A DNA stretch of 64,000 nt from Casuarius casuarius (Eukaryota; Chordata; Aves; Casuariiformes; Casuariidae). This document shows positions 14,801-28,545 of the stretch, one piece after another. Location of the stretch: NCBI GenBank assembly GCA_003342895.1, contig PTFA01000230.1:558001-622000 (forward strand), given 5' to 3'. Both the position numbers and the translations under genes were made by a program. Position 1 is the stretch's first letter, and each line of letters begins with the position of its first letter. A model generated the notes under the pieces. That model did not search any database and was not told the origin of the DNA. It was given only the letters and a program-made list of their open reading frames with translations.

Positions 14801-17800
14801 ATAAGAGGAAGCGCCAAGCTCTTCTCAGTTGGGGGTAGGACAGCAAAAGAATTTTTTTTAATTCCCTCCACCTTTGTTGTTCTGTTTTCCTGACTCTTTG
14901 ACAGATAAGCACTGATTTCCTCTGGTATTTGGACCCCTTAGAAACCACATACAATGTACAGAACATAGGAAGAAGCTAGATGTGTATGTGCTTGGCCTAA
15001 ACAGAAGTAATTTTGGTCATGATGTTATAGGACATTCCTGGTCACCATAGTTTAGCCAAATCGCTAACTTTACAGACTGTGATCGTGCAGGTGCCAAATT
15101 CTCCAAGTTCTGCCCACCCACCTTCAGCAAGTCAAAAGCTGGATGGGAACAGCATGAAGGCTAAGATGCATTTTCCATCTGGATCATTGTGGTAGTTTTC
15201 ACTGCTGCATGCTCACACAGTGCCCCTCAATGAACATGCTTCTCTTTCTTTTTTTCACAGAAATGCAGAAAAATGTGAAACTTTCATCAGTGCTTTCTTC
15301 CTGTGTTCTAGAAACCCTAAAAAACCAGCTTTTTAAAGCTTCAGAGTACACACATGCGTCCTCAAGCAAGGGTTAAGCAATTATTTTTCCCTATGCAGTT
15401 CCAGAATGTGTTGTAGAGTACAGCCAAGGACAAAAACTGAGAGTCTCGTAGTATATGCTGTAGATATACTAAGAGTGATGCAGTTTGTTTTGCTGCTTAA
15501 AACGCAGGAGTTATTCATAGTGTCAGAAATCTTCCAAGAACCTTAAGAAAAAACCTCTTCTTACACATTTTATGAATTAACTTCTTTCTTGTGTGATTAT
15601 TCCCGTGATACCAGCTTTTTGCATTCATATCACAAAGCACTTTATACATGTGCAGCTTCCTTTCTGTGCCTTGTGGCAACAGCTCAAGCTGCTTGCCCCT
15701 GCAGTCCCTGGGTGTGATCCAACGTGCAGCGAGGACAGCGGCAATACTCCATTTGGCTTCCCTAGACGTCGGGTCAGGCGTCATGCTGCCAGCATCAGGA
15801 CTGTGGCATCAGCTGGCTCTTTTCTCTCTCAGTATCAGGGCTGCCCGGGGTCCAGAGTGAAGGCCATCACTGTAATGCTTTGGAAAAGCAGGCAATTCAG
15901 AAAAGCATCTTCATTTTGTTTTTAAAGGTGTCCCTGAAACACTTTCCTCACACCTTGAAATAAAAGAAAATGTACCTAAAATATATCAAGAAGTCTCAGT
16001 CTGTGTCCACATTTTCGCTCTCTCTATACTGAAGCTTGCCAGATTCCCCCCATCTCCTTTTCTATGCCTTTGGTATTTCTTTGAATTTCCAGATTTATGT
16101 TGGTACAATTTTGTGAGAACTAGTGTTAACAGTATGCCTGCCATAGGAGTATCAGCACTATTGCTCGTTTACTGTGGCACTCTGAGAACAAATGCAGCCA
16201 AGTTTCATGACCTCCAGAGTTGTATATTTAAGATGTTAGTATATGTCAACCAAAACAGTGAGTCTTTATGTCAAGCAAAGAAAAGTGATACTTATATTTA
16301 TATAAACAGTTGGAAAGCCAAGAGATTATGTGGCTGTTGAGAGAACAAAAAGATACTTCAATAAAATTGTTCTGTAAAATAGAAATTACAGGTATTTTAT
16401 GTTTCCCTTTTGACTGGCTTTGGGACACAGAATTTTGACGGAGACTGGGATGAGATTCACTTCAGGCTTCAAGGGAAATGCATTTAGCAGACATCCATTC
16501 AGATCTTTTTGTGCTATGTTCTGTTCTGCAGACCAAAGGATTTTGCCTGCTGGGACAAGTGAGGTGGGCTCTTTGAGCAAATAGTGCTGCTTTATAAAAG
16601 CAGATATGTTTCAGTGATTAGCAAATATCATTCTGTTCTTTATGGCTTTTAGCACCTGTTAGAATGCAGCAAGTTATTTTTTTTTCCTTTGGTGGTATAT
16701 AGCCTAGGTTGCCCATTAATTCATAATGAGCTTCCCTAATATAGCATAGATAAATTATTGTGCACAATATATACAACAATGCAACAAGTTGTATTTATAT
16801 AAGTTATGTTAATACAGCAGAGCAATTAAACTCCTACTCATCCAATAATGTGTTTTTCCTGTTGTGTAGTGCCAAAAAAAGGTGCTTGAACGTATCGAGA
16901 GATGCACTAATTTTCTTTGAGCTAATGGAACTTGCCTGCTGCTATTTTGGAACACACAATCATTATGTATTCTTAGATGTATCTATATTTAAAACCCAAA
17001 GCAGATGTTGGATATTGAGACAACTTGTGGAAACTTGTATGTCAAGTCTGTTTTTTTTTCTGTTCCTTTTGGTTCATTTATGAAGAGAAATTGCTTGAAA
17101 AGAAAATACTCTAATGGTTAGAGGTTAATTGCCCTTCTTTAAAGTTGAATTTTTGAAGAAACACATGCAAAATCTGTGACTAAGCATATTAGGGTTTTCC
17201 ATTAAATGATGTAGTTTAAATGGCTCGGTAGATGTTCTGTGTTTTTATAATGCATATAATGGCTTGAAAACAGTACTGCTATCAACAAAATTGTTTTCCT
17301 GTGTAAGTCAGGAAAAGATTTTGAAAAATTAATGGATGACATTAATTAAAAATCCTTAAAATAATATTTAGCAGATTCACACACACAAATTATTTCCCTT
17401 ATGTAGTGTCAGAATATGACAAGTAGATATGTTTGTGTGATGCTAGTGTGTCCACATGGATATGCAGGTGTGTGTACATACACATTCACTCTAGGCTTTT
17501 TCTACTGTGTACCCCAAAGATGTTGTACTGTTGCCTTCAGTAAATTAGAATCAAGGCCTTCTGTGTACAGTCATATGTATAAAACAATAATTTTAGTGCT
17601 TTTTGGTCACATTACAGACATTCCAGAGTTTACTTTTTTTGTGTTCTCCAGATCCTTTCACGCCAGAGAGATAAAGCCAACAAGGAGAAAACAAAATTTT
17701 TGTGTTTTCACTCCTACAATGCCTGGTCCCAAAATGAGCCAGCTGAAAGTTTCTTATGACTTATTTTCCTTTCTGTAACAAAACTAGATGGCTGTCTTTT

Positions 17801-18499
17801 GTTGGTTTTTTTCCCCCATTATCTCAGAGAAAATTAGTGCATCTCTTGATACTTCCAAACACCTTTTTTCTTCTTCTTTTTGGCTGATTGACTAAACCAT
17901 AATAATAATGGAGTTTATCAAAAGTGTATCCCGTGATGTTGGCAGAGACATGCAAGTAAGAAAACTAATACAAGCTAATACAGATGAATGGAGGAACTCA
18001 TCAATATAAGTGAAAGGCATCTTATGCTTGGGAAAACCTTTCATTTGCTTTCAGTTTATTGTTAGTTCTCTAATCAAGTGCGTTCACAGCGTAGAAAGCT
18101 ATTTCCTCTCCATTTGAAGCTACTACTCATCAAGAGCTATGTATCCTGAATGTTCTTAGTGTCAATAAATGTCCTGCAGGGGAAATTGGAACAGATCCAG
18201 CAGCATGAACCCGAAAGGTAGTAAAATTCTTACTTAGTTAAACAGGGTTTGGGGCACACTTACTCAGCGGTTTGTTCTTATAAGGCACTGTGACAAGTGT
18301 CATGAATTTTAGGAGCTCCAATCCTGTTCATCTCTTCACTCCGACTCCTAGATGGAGGTTTTTCATAATGTGACTCAGGAAATAAGTGCAGGGGCATAAC
18401 CTTGTGAAACAAAACTGGGAGGTAGGGTCTTCTTGTTTGCATGGCCTAGGAGATTTTTTTTTTCTTTTTTCATTTTTGGATCAGTCCTGGTGAGGTCCC

Positions 18500-18670
18500 T
18501 AATTTGATAAAGATGCTGACAGAGGTAAACTGGCTTCATCAAAGCAGCTTAATTCAGCAAATGAGCTCCAGAGGTAAAAAAGCTCCTTCTCTTGTAAATG
18601 GATGATTAATTGGTGCCAGCAGAGTCAGAAAGAGAGGTTAGTCTGATGCAGATGTCTTTGCTGCAAGCTT
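18500..18670. promoter_or_regulatory. Motif-dense stretch, possible conserved noncoding element
   Basis: Unique-looking sequence with a GATAA at about 18526, GATGATTAATTGG (homeodomain-type core) at 18601-18613 and TGATGCAGATG near 18646. It has no repeats and balanced composition, unlike the flanking T-rich DNA. The GMDS locus lies next to FOXC1/FOXF2/FOXQ1 in vertebrates, so its introns could host enhancers. That is inference: conservation cannot be seen from one sequence. Confidence 0.18.
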
Positions 18671-19609
18671 ATTCTTGGTCAGTTTGCCTTTTTGGGGAGC
18701 ACAGCAAGGGCTTAGTTATGTCTTGCAGCTTTTGTTTGGCAAGGCAGCAAGGAAAGCTCCAGTGCCTCCAGTAACATGCCTTTGACTTCTGCTCAAGGCC
18801 TACTCCGTGAGAGGGGTCATGACCGCCTGGAAACTGGGCTTTCTGTCTGCGGCTGCGTAAGCCACTGCTGCTAAGTTGCACTTGCCTGGGGTCCTGAGCT
18901 TGAGACCCAGTTACTGAGATTTCCTAAGGATGGGAGTAAAACCCTGTCTTTAATATAGACTTACCGTCTTTTATATGGGTCAGCTCTGTACACAAATTTA
19001 AAAGACAAATAAATTTCCCAACATACCATTTAATTCAAAAACCACAAGAAAACACTTCTTCCAGTTAGCCAGTTTTCCTTATTAGAAACCCCAGAGAAAC
19101 CACTCTAGTATTTTTTTTAACCAGACCCTCCTACACTCAAAACCCACAATGAAAAAGCCTCATACATTTTTTTAAAGGCAAAAAGCTGTATCCTGAGGAA
19201 TCATTAGCTATCTAGCTGATGGCTCTTGTTGTCCTCAGAAATACTCTTTAGAAACGAGGCAGAATTTTCACATGATATTGAGATATTTCCTATTTCTTCT
19301 CATGTACTCTGGTTTTATCTCTTTCTTTATGATCATGTTATGTAACTTCCAAATAGGTTCATCATTCACAAATCTAGTTTTGTTTCCTTAGTAACTTGCT
19401 GGCATCTTTGAGTTGCAGTGAAGTATGGAAATAAAATTGATAGGAATCTGTATGTTTTTAAGGAAAATGTGTTACATTGGACTAGTTTAATGCATTCTTT
19501 GATCATTCATCTTTGGTTGATGAAGGTAACTGTGCTGGGGTAACATACAGTATTTAGTCAAGGATAACTTATGGCTCTGGGGCACTATAATATGAGGTGC
19601 ACAGGGGAG

Positions 19610-20105
19610 CACAAGTGTAAAGACCCGCAAAGCAGAGACTCAGTGCTACGGAGCAGCTCAGTGTCTGCACTGGGCTCCCCAGGCGTTAGCAGCAGTTCAG
19701 TTGTCCTGAGGAATATGGTCTGCATTGCCCCTGCAGCGTGGCACTCATAGTCTCGTCCCTGGCGTGCTGCTGTGCACTGTGCACAGGCCTGCCACCTCCT
19801 CTTTCCATCCTGCCACCAGTAACACTGCTGCCACCACCAATATCTCGTCTTTCTTAGCTGCTGTTCCTGGCCCAGGAGTGCTGGTGGGTGCAGCAGGGCT
19901 GTGGCGTACGGCAGGGTTGTGCTGCACAGCTCTAGGCAGCGGGCACAGCTGGAGATGGGCTAGCTTTGTCTAGGGCTGGGCAATGCCCAGTGCTGCTGGC
20001 TTGGGGAGCACGGGGTAGCGATACCCGAAGTGGCTCTGTGTAGCGCCACTTAGGATCCGGGGGATCTGCTGGGCCCCATCCTGTGCTGAAGGGGCTGTCT
20101 TTGTC
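19610..20105. other. GC-rich block, not a CpG island
   Basis: About 500 bases clearly richer in G and C than everything around, with many GCTGCTG, CACAG and GGGC words. There are only around 14 CpGs by eye, well below what the base composition predicts. It therefore looks like an old or methylated GC-rich insert and not an active CpG-island promoter. Short open frames on both strands have no recognisable family. It ends about 75 bases before the ancient CR1 fragment. Confidence 0.6.
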
Positions 20106-20179
20106 TCTGAAAGAAGTTTAGTCATCTAAAATGGAAGAAAAAAGGTTTGTATCCTGGAGAGTAGAAATTCCAGAAGAAT

Positions 20180-20787
20180 TTACAGGTTGTGGTAGATGAG
20201 GAACTATATGCTGAGCAGTGACATGATGGAAAAACAGCTCAGGTCATTATCGACAGAAGACTACTGAGTAGAAATAAGGAGTCAAAATTGCCTGTGTAAA
20301 CTCATTTTAGCAGAACGCTGCAGCTCTTCTACTTTTCAGAGTATGTTGAGAATGGGAAAAGACTCAGGGAAAAGGTGGAAGAGTGATTTTTAGGACTGGA
20401 AAACAAACTTCCCAGTAAATGACATGAGGAGACCACTATAGTTAGCTCACTGAAGTGAATGTAAAGGAGCTATTTGATCCTAACCACACCGGGAAAAAGA
20501 TGTTTAATATTACAGGGTCCTTAACCTAGCAGGCAATTACACAGAGATGCAGTGCTGAAAACTAAAGCTAAACAAATTCAGACTGGAGAAGAGGTGCAAA
20601 TTTTTGAAAGTGAGGACAATTAGCATTTGAACAGCTTACCAAAGGACATGAAGGATTCTCCATTACTTGCAGTCTTTAAATCAAGTTTGGATATCTGCCT
20701 AAGAGATATAAATAACTACTAGCTATTTATACAGCTTGATAGAAGAATCACTGAGTGAAGTCATATGGCCTGTGTTATGCAGGATTC
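20180..20787 (+). mobile_element. Ancient amniote CR1 LINE fragment, sense (end of ORF2 and start of 3' region)
   Basis: In one frame starting at 20559 the sequence reads KLKLNKFRLEKRCKFL before a stop. This is the well-conserved C-terminal block of the CR1 reverse-transcriptase ORF. It is followed by degraded sequence for the 'HWN-LP' and 'VDSPSL-IFK' region (ACAGCTTACCAAAGGACATG, then GATTCTCCATTACTTGCAGT, then TTTAAATCAAGTTTGGAT) and by ATATGGCCTGTGTTATGCAGG at the right end. That last stretch is typical of turtle and other old amniote CR1 copies as I remember them. The part before 20385 matches only loosely, and stops and gaps are frequent. It is an inactive fossil in the same orientation as GMDS. 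Confidence 0.82.
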
Positions 20788-22332
20788 TTTTTTATATAAG
20801 AGAAGGGAAAATTGTAAATAGTATTAGTTATATATGTATAATCATTACTTATGATGTTAATAATTGCAACAGAAAGTGTGTTCCTCCTCATGCTTTCCTT
20901 GGATTTATGTATCCATCATAATAGCTGATGCTTCTTTCAGTTTTCTCACCTGCAGTCTTAAACAGACGTTCCTAAGTACCTACGTGAGAATGAAGAACTT
21001 GCTATTTTAAACTGCTAATTTTGATGGGATCCCATGGGACTGTATCTTTTTTCTGACAGAATGATCATAATTTTTTAATTAAGATAAGGCTTTGAAGTTA
21101 CCACCCATTCCATGCACCTTTTAGGAAGAGAGAGCAGGTGAACAGAATTAGAGTGTTTAGAACTGAGTTGCATTTGTACTTCTTGATTTGCACAGATCTT
21201 GCCCAAGACATTATTCATATAAAAAAAGTGTTTGATTAGGCTAGCTCTGGAGTTTAAATTAGATTTTTCTTTCTCAGGATAACTGCATATGAACTTTCTT
21301 CTTCTTTTACCCTTCTTCTTACATACTTTTCTGGCTCATATAATTGTTTTGAAGGGCTTTGCGAACCTCTTCCCCATCTGCTTCACCAGTATGTAACCCA
21401 TCCCATACAAACACATCTATTTTTTTTGGAAAGGGAATATTTACATGAGTAAGAGTGATCATGAAATACATACTTTCTCTCAAACCAAAAAAATATTAAA
21501 ACCTGATGGTAGTCCGTCTGTATTATAAGCCTTTTGCAAGGGGTATAACAGTTTATTTTAGGAAAAGATATGCCTTTTGTTTTTCACTTGTAATACCAGC
21601 TATGGGTTGTTGGGTTTTTTTTTTTCATGCTTCCTGATTCTTACTCTAGCATACTATGTACTATGGCGTTTGAATTGTAAACACTGAAATAGTGTTTAAA
21701 ATTAACAGCAGAAGGAAAAGTACCTTGCCTCCTTTTTGAAATTAGAAGAAAAATGTAAATAATATCTCTAGATTTTATATGGAAAATCAAAACATAAAAT
21801 TGATTCTGTATTTCCTGAAATTACATAGAAAGCCTGAATTAATTCGACTGTGATGTATACATGTAATATCTTAACCTGAAGATTTTACATGCATACTTCT
21901 ACATAAAGAGAAAACTACATCTTGAGATGCTTCATTTGGAAGAAAAATGTACAGATCACTGTTTTTTTCCAGATAAAGGTGATAGAAGTCAATAAGATTA
22001 ATATCAAATTCTTCTGAAACTGCAGAAACAGAATGCCTGTAGAGGTCTCACTGGTTTTAAAAGCTATTGTAATAATCCCAGAGTTACAAACACAACTTTA
22101 AAAGAAGAGAGGTAGCCTCACATTTAAATTATGGAGACAGTAATTTGGTTTGAAATTATTAAAACTAACTTCTCTAAAGATGCAGCATTCCAAAAGAAAC
22201 TTTGCCAAGCCACAGGTATCTTCAGCCATCTGTAGTGGATTACTTCCTTTTACTGTATTTCAGTAGCGTTGTGGTGGGAAAGCTTTGGTGACAACTACGC
22301 TAATGCAATAGATGTGATGCTTTTCTCCTTTT

Positions 22333-22720
22333 TAATTTATTTTGGCAATCTTGCAAGAGAAAGATTTTGGATCTAAAACAGCTACTGTAACAGTGAGTGT
22401 GCTGAACTCACTTTGATGTCTCATGTAAGCTATGTCTTCTGTAAGGTAATAATCAGGCTGGTAATAGATGATAATCAACATGCCTAGCATTTCATACATT
22501 TTTTTTTCCAAGATGACTCCATAAGTGTAATGGGCGTAGTAAAAGTAAGCGGAAAATATGCCTGGACAATGGAGCTTCAACAAGGATGAGAAGACAATTG
22601 CTTCAGCGCCAGCCTGAGCCTATTTGTGCAAGCTGCAAGGCGGGCAGTGTTGTTGGATAGATGATTTGAACCAGCGCCTGCGCTAGTCACAACCAAACAC
22701 TTCAGTTAATTCATCACAGA
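22333..22720. promoter_or_regulatory. Unique low-repeat stretch, possible conserved noncoding element
   Basis: About 390 bases of non-repetitive, composition-balanced sequence containing GGTAATAATCAGG, GATGATAATCAACATG, a run TTCAGCGCCAGCCTGAGCC and the self-complementary core GCGCCTGCGC near 22674. The mix of homeodomain-like AT cores and a CpG-bearing palindrome is unlike neighbouring intron. Function is not shown by the sequence, and conservation must be tested. Confidence 0.18.
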
Positions 22721-25700
22721 AGTCTTGAGCACTTCACTTGTGCAAACTTAAAAGGTTAAGGCAGTAAATAGTTTATTACCACTGAGGCCTGTTGAACATT
22801 GATCACTGTTGAATTCCCTCTGTTTAGATGTAAGTTCTTTTGAAATATGCTGTGTAAGTTTAGTCTGAGAGCAGCATAATTGCCTTGAGGGTTTAAAATT
22901 TGAAAGCAGACACTTCTATAGCCAGATTGCAATAGGCTGCCAAGACAGACTAGTGTGAAACAATACTGTGTTGTATTTTTTCTTCTCGGTATTTGAATGA
23001 AGCAATGCGAAAGACTGTTTTGTGAGGCATGGATGGGTAAAGTGCTGTGTAGTTTGCCCTTTCATGTCTATCAATAAAATTCTTGTTATAGTTCTATTTT
23101 CAACCTCTCTGGGGTTTATGCTGCAATTCTGAGCAGCTGATGGTTCTCCTTAGCCTAGTGCTGGGGAGTTACTTACTCAGCATGCAATTAAGTTTCTTCA
23201 GTGCAAGCGTTGAAACAGTGAGGTTACAAACATTGCTGAAAGTCCTCCTGCTGTTCATAGCTGCACACTTTTTCAATAATGCACTTACTTAATGTGTAGG
23301 ATTTTTATTCTTATAACTGAGAAGCTTTGCATTTCTGAAAAGTCATTGCAGTGTTTTGTCAATACATAGTGCTGGTTTTGTGCCCAACTAGCTATGTGAA
23401 CATCAGGGTCTGCCAAAAACTGATCTAATGTCTCCAGGCTTTGGATCCAGATTTACTGATTTCTATAGCTGGGGTGGGGGGAAGGGTAATGGGTTTGGGA
23501 GGGAAAATTGCAGTGGTTGTTTAAAAATATAGAACCATCCCAAATGCGTTATGCTTTTTTGATCATATGCGATATCACCATATCATACGTCATCATACCA
23601 TGCTTTTGACTGATCATTTTCCTCCTGCTTGAAATGGTGAAATCCCATAAAGTTAGATCTTGATCCTACCAGCAGTTCCACCAGGGTGAATCCCCTGTCC
23701 ACGTGGATCTTCTCAGCTTTGCTGAATCTGTTTATGCACCAGACTCAAAACTAGCTCTGGTTGAGCTGAGGTTGTTTATATTTACATCACTGACACTGTT
23801 TTTCAGTAAAAGCCTGCTGATAAGACACGTGAAGAATAAGACACACAAGAAATTTTGAGGAATTTGAGCCCTTTGATCTATTGTTTTGTGGCATATTACA
23901 TACAAATGTTAACTTTTCAAGAGGACTTACATAGTTCGAACAAACTACTGAACAGTTCCAGAGCTAGTTTTCCAAGATAGTATCTGCAGTCTTTGGTTAC
24001 CAAAATAAAAATGTTACTTCAGATTGCAAAGAAAAGGAACTGAAACATATGTATCATAAATTGAATTGTTGGATATGTTCAGATAACTACTTTTGTCAAA
24101 AAATACTGAAATTTTGATAGCAAATCACAACCCCAGTCTTAAAATTTATGAATGTTTTGATACAGTTTTGAAGAAAAAATAGTAATTTAGAAATCAAATC
24201 ATAAAAACAAATTTCTGTATTTGTAGGTTTCTGTAAAGTTGAATGTCAGACAGACCAAAACAATAAAGTGAGAAAAAAGAAACTGGTGAGCAGTCAATCA
24301 GTTTCTCTGAATGTGACCTTACTCTTTACAGAGAAGACAGTACCTCAGACTTGCCTGTCGTGAAATTTTCAGTTCATCTTTACCAAGAACAAGTTACGAA
24401 AGAACCGTGGATGTGGAGCACATCACATTTTTTTTCTTTTTGACAGAGCTGTGAACAGATGATGGAGGAACTGTAGACTCATTGCGTTAGAAATACCTTT
24501 TTCATTTAAGAAGCTCAGTCCCTTCTTGACAAGGCAGTCATTCCATCTTGTAACAATAGAAGAAACATCATGAAGTCATAGTTCAGCTCCGGTGAAAGAC
24601 TTCGTTCAAGGGTTCGATGAACAGCAAAGGGAAATGTAAGAAAAATAGCATGGCAGCTAAAATCTTTTTGTTGTACCCTCTGTCACTGTCTTACACTGTA
24701 AATTCCCCTATGTATTGAAGGTTAGGTGAGGATTTTCAGTGCAGAGAGCATTATTTTCAGGTCAGAGTGATTTCAAGGATGTACTTGCTGATTTTAGAGC
24801 TAAACAAAAAATTAATCTGAACTAAAGTTTGTAGTACATAAGGCATGCTTTTTAGAGCAAGTGTTTGATCTGTTCTTAAAATTTCTTTATTTTCACTACT
24901 TCTAGTGGATCTGAAGAAAATAGTAAATGCTCATAACAGACTTCTGAGATGCACTGTACCTGTATTTGCTCTATTGTGCACTAGAATCTCTTGAAAAATT
25001 TATGAGCATATGAATTTTTCGGATATTGAATATCATACAAATATATTAATTTTGTAGAAAGTTTTAATTTCAAAACAAATGTGTCAGTGATTGTTGAATG
25101 TTGATGAGAACTGATGTCTTGGGGTTATGTTGGGGGAAAACAAGACTCCTGGGATAAGGTTGCTATACAATTTTGGCATGGTATCTAATTAGATCTTATA
25201 CCTGGATATGATATTTATACGTTTCTGTGCTAAGGTGTTGCATAACGTTACTGTCTGCTCGCAAAGAGGGTGAATATTATCACTTCAGTAACGTAAATCA
25301 AGTATCTGTGTTCTCTCACCTGAAGAAGAAAATATATTGTGTATTTTGTTATCCTACAGGATAAAAAATCTATATAAATATGTTGTTAGGCTGATAACAT
25401 CATTAGACTTTACAAGGCTAGTAGCTCTTTCTTCCTAATTTTAGCAAGCTTACAGCACAAAAGGTTAAGTGGCTGCATCAGCAGATCTATACGTTAAAGA
25501 CCTAGTTGAATACCGTTAGTTTGAACTAATATTAGCCAAGTCCATAGACAGGGGCTGGATTAACAGCTTGTATAGTTCAGAAATTTAACACTCTTTAATT
25601 CACATTTTTATTTAACACTTTATTGTGTTAGGAAGAGCCCAGACTTTTACAGCAGAGTATGCAGGTTATTCTTGTCCTATAGGAAAACTTCAGTGTGCTT

Positions 25701-28380
25701 TAATACCTTTTAGCACTGCAAACAGACAAAAAGGAGTAGTTGTTCTGTGCAGACTATTTCAAATGATATAGCAGGTTTAAGGATGGCACCATTTATCTGA
25801 AATTTCTGAGGATAAACTGGCCTTTACGGGATGAAGTTCAATGGCATTTTCTTTGTTGTGTTTATTAATACCTTGGCGGTATTAAGTGAGAGCTATGGAA
25901 AAGGCCAAAGATTTAAGTACATGGTTTGTTTTTTTGACTTGTGTTCGTCTTAATGGCTTTTCTTTATCTCTGGTTTTTCCTTTATCATATGGACATGAGA
26001 ATCGACTTCTTTTTACTCATCCTGTTAATTAGGAAAAAATCAGAACTCTAACAGCCTGAGCTTACAGCATTCACTAATATAAACTATCAATCGTCTGTTT
26101 TTCACAATCAGAAATACACCTCTTTCCCTTTTCTTCCCCCGCCCTTCCCACCACCCCACAGAAGAGCAGAAGAGACAGCTCTTGAGGGTGTGGTTATCAT
26201 GAGATAATTGCAACCCTGAGGGACTGGAGACACTTGGGTGCATTTCATACCTTGTAGCTGTCCAAGGATGAGATTTTCACATGAAGGCTCCACCCCTCTG
26301 TATATTATTTTTTATTGCATAAATCAGTCTATGTGCTTAGGGATCATTTATCATTTCTCTGATATTCACCAGGGTACAAACAGTACCATTCTAGTTCCAT
26401 TTGACCTCCTCATTTCCATCCCTTTCTCCTGCTCAAAAAAGAAAAATTGGCAAGATGCTAAAATTATATAATAGCGGTTCTGTATTTTCATGCAGAAATC
26501 ATACATTGCCCTAAAACCCTTCACCCTCCAGTACTCTTTGTACTTCTGAGAACATGATATATGGCTGAGTAGTGCACTTAGCAGCCATGACTTCATTTAA
26601 ATCCTTCAGTTTTTGAGGAAGGGATTACTGCCTAGAACATAAACTGTATTAAAAATACATATTTTCAGATGCAATTCCAGTGAACCTCAGCTTAAATTCG
26701 TGTGTGGAGAAAGCACTCTTGCAACACGGGAGGTGTTAAAATCTATAGAAACATGAAACACATGCCAAATTTTTTTAATTTTTACCAATTATAGTATTCT
26801 CCATTAACATTGCATATTTACACTGTCACCCTTCCCTGCTCAGCTTCTTTAGAATATACCAGTCATGCGGACTGAAAATTAACATTTCCAAACTCCCAAA
26901 TGACTCTTTTGCAACTTCCTTTGCTTCTCTGACTAACAGAGAACACCAATATGTCTCTCCCCATATTTTTGCAGTTACTGACAAAACTTGGTGTATCCCA
27001 GGTGAGGATGTTCAGCACCCCAAGGCAGCTTGGGGTCAGTGCTCTGGAAATTAGCTAAAACTACTGCAGCAGTGAGACTTAGTGTTCTTAGCTTATGTCA
27101 GTGTTGTGTGGGATTGTGGATCTTAACTTGCGTTATTTTTTCATCCAGCCATACTTCGCAGCTATTCAGTACGTCTCCCTTATGGACAATCACCTCTCAT
27201 AATGACCTGTGCAGTAGGACTATTTCAGTGGCATGTACAAGTTCTAAAGGTTCCCTCGTTTCGTATGTGCATTTGCTGGCAAGTTAGTGTTCAGTAGCCT
27301 TAGCCTTCATTCGCTCTTGGGTTCAGTGCGGTATAATAAAACATATGAGTTGAACTTGATTTTTTTTCTGCCCAGTTATCAGGTTCTGGAAACACAATTT
27401 CCTTAGTTTTGACTAAATCTGTGTGAATACTACCTTGGAAAGACATGGAAGTTGAGTGTGCTGTGTTAAAGAGACTTGCAGGCATTTACAGAAAACACGT
27501 TTGAAAAGGAAGATGAAAAAAGATGAAAAAAATCGTGAGATAGGTTTTCCTATTTTCTTCCCCATTTATCTCTCTGTGAGATAAATGCACCCCGTTGGCA
27601 TTAGCTTGTGATCCTGTCGTTTCTTGACTGAGATATCCATGAGTCACTCAGAAAAGAAAAGCATGATTGAAAAGTGCTAATTGAAATAAAATATTTGCAT
27701 ACAATAGAGACATAGCATCTGCCTGAGCTATACAATTTTTTTAACAAAATATAGCCATACACAATTTTATAGACCTCACTGTTTATGAAAGTTGATGTTC
27801 CCACTGATTATGGCCAGTGATTTGTTCACTACATTTTGACAGCTTGCTCTTGTCTTCCATATTGCCTTTCCAACTTGCTTCATCCCGAGGCTGCAAGGTT
27901 CACTTTGAAATATGTTGGAGCTTTTTATATGGCAATCAAGACTTTTTCAAAGCTGCTCTGAGGGAGAATTTGTTGGCACATTGAATACCACATTGTAATA
28001 CAGACAAGTAGGAATATTGTCATGCATGTGTCAATCTAGTCTCTTTTCCAGCACCACGAGAGGTGAAAATCTCAATGTTCTCTGAGGGCATAGTTAGGTG
28101 GACTGAAATAAGATAGTACTGGTTTATAAAGGCAAGAGGGGAAACTCCCGAACTTCTTGGGTTTATGCTATTAGTTGTCTGTCATGTCCCTGTTTCCTGA
28201 ACTGTTTAACTTAATGTTCAAGTGAAAGGCAGCTGTTATTCCTCTTCTTTTTCTCTGTATCGGAACCCAAGAGATGGGTGAAGAAACGAGGCTGAGGTTA
28301 GTGTTGTGGATTACAGTACACAAATCAATTACAACGATCATCTTTGATTTATGATTACCATGCCTCATGAGTGTCAAAGG

Positions 28381-28545
28381 AGAAATATGCCTTTTAAAAT
28401 TAATGCCTATACATGATTTTCTAAGAATTATGATGGAGAGGCTTCAGTATTGAATAATAAAAATAATAAAATAAAGGCAAATGAGGATGCCAGTGCAAAT
28501 CTGGCTAATTTATTTTCTGAGAGTAGCATCATGCTTGTTTGGAAA
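28381..28545. promoter_or_regulatory. AT-core-rich unique stretch, possible conserved noncoding element
   Basis: Contains AAAATTAATGCC, AAGAATTATGATGG, a TAATAAAAATAATAAAATAA stretch and GGCTAATTTATT in a short span, followed by a GTTTGG. Homeodomain and FOX-like cores are dense, but the low GC makes chance occurrence likely. This is weak. Confidence 0.13.

Larger units (their letters stand above)
1..19609 (+). other. GMDS intron preceding the first exon, left part; no gene seen
   Basis: AT-rich sequence assigned to the GMDS intron only because it lies upstream of a GMDS exon on the same strand. The 5' end of the intron is outside the window, so part of it could in principle be something else. 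It has runs of A (5869-5883), T (10809-10823) and C (11867-11880), a TAAA-type microsatellite at about 10969, a pyrimidine-rich tract at 4668-4830 and one ambiguous base at 176. Open frames up to 201 codons (11588-12193) run through homopolymers and match nothing I know. I see no CR1 of avian type, no RNA gene and no further GMDS exon. Confidence 0.75.

Noticed and set aside
23072..23090. AATAAA poly(A) signal after a unique stretch, suggesting a noncoding transcript
   Set aside because: AATAAA is frequent in AT-rich intron, and there is no promoter or exon structure to support a transcript.
23655..23715. GATCTTGATCC-type segment resembling the foldback element
   Set aside because: Arms pair poorly and similarity is limited to a few short words.
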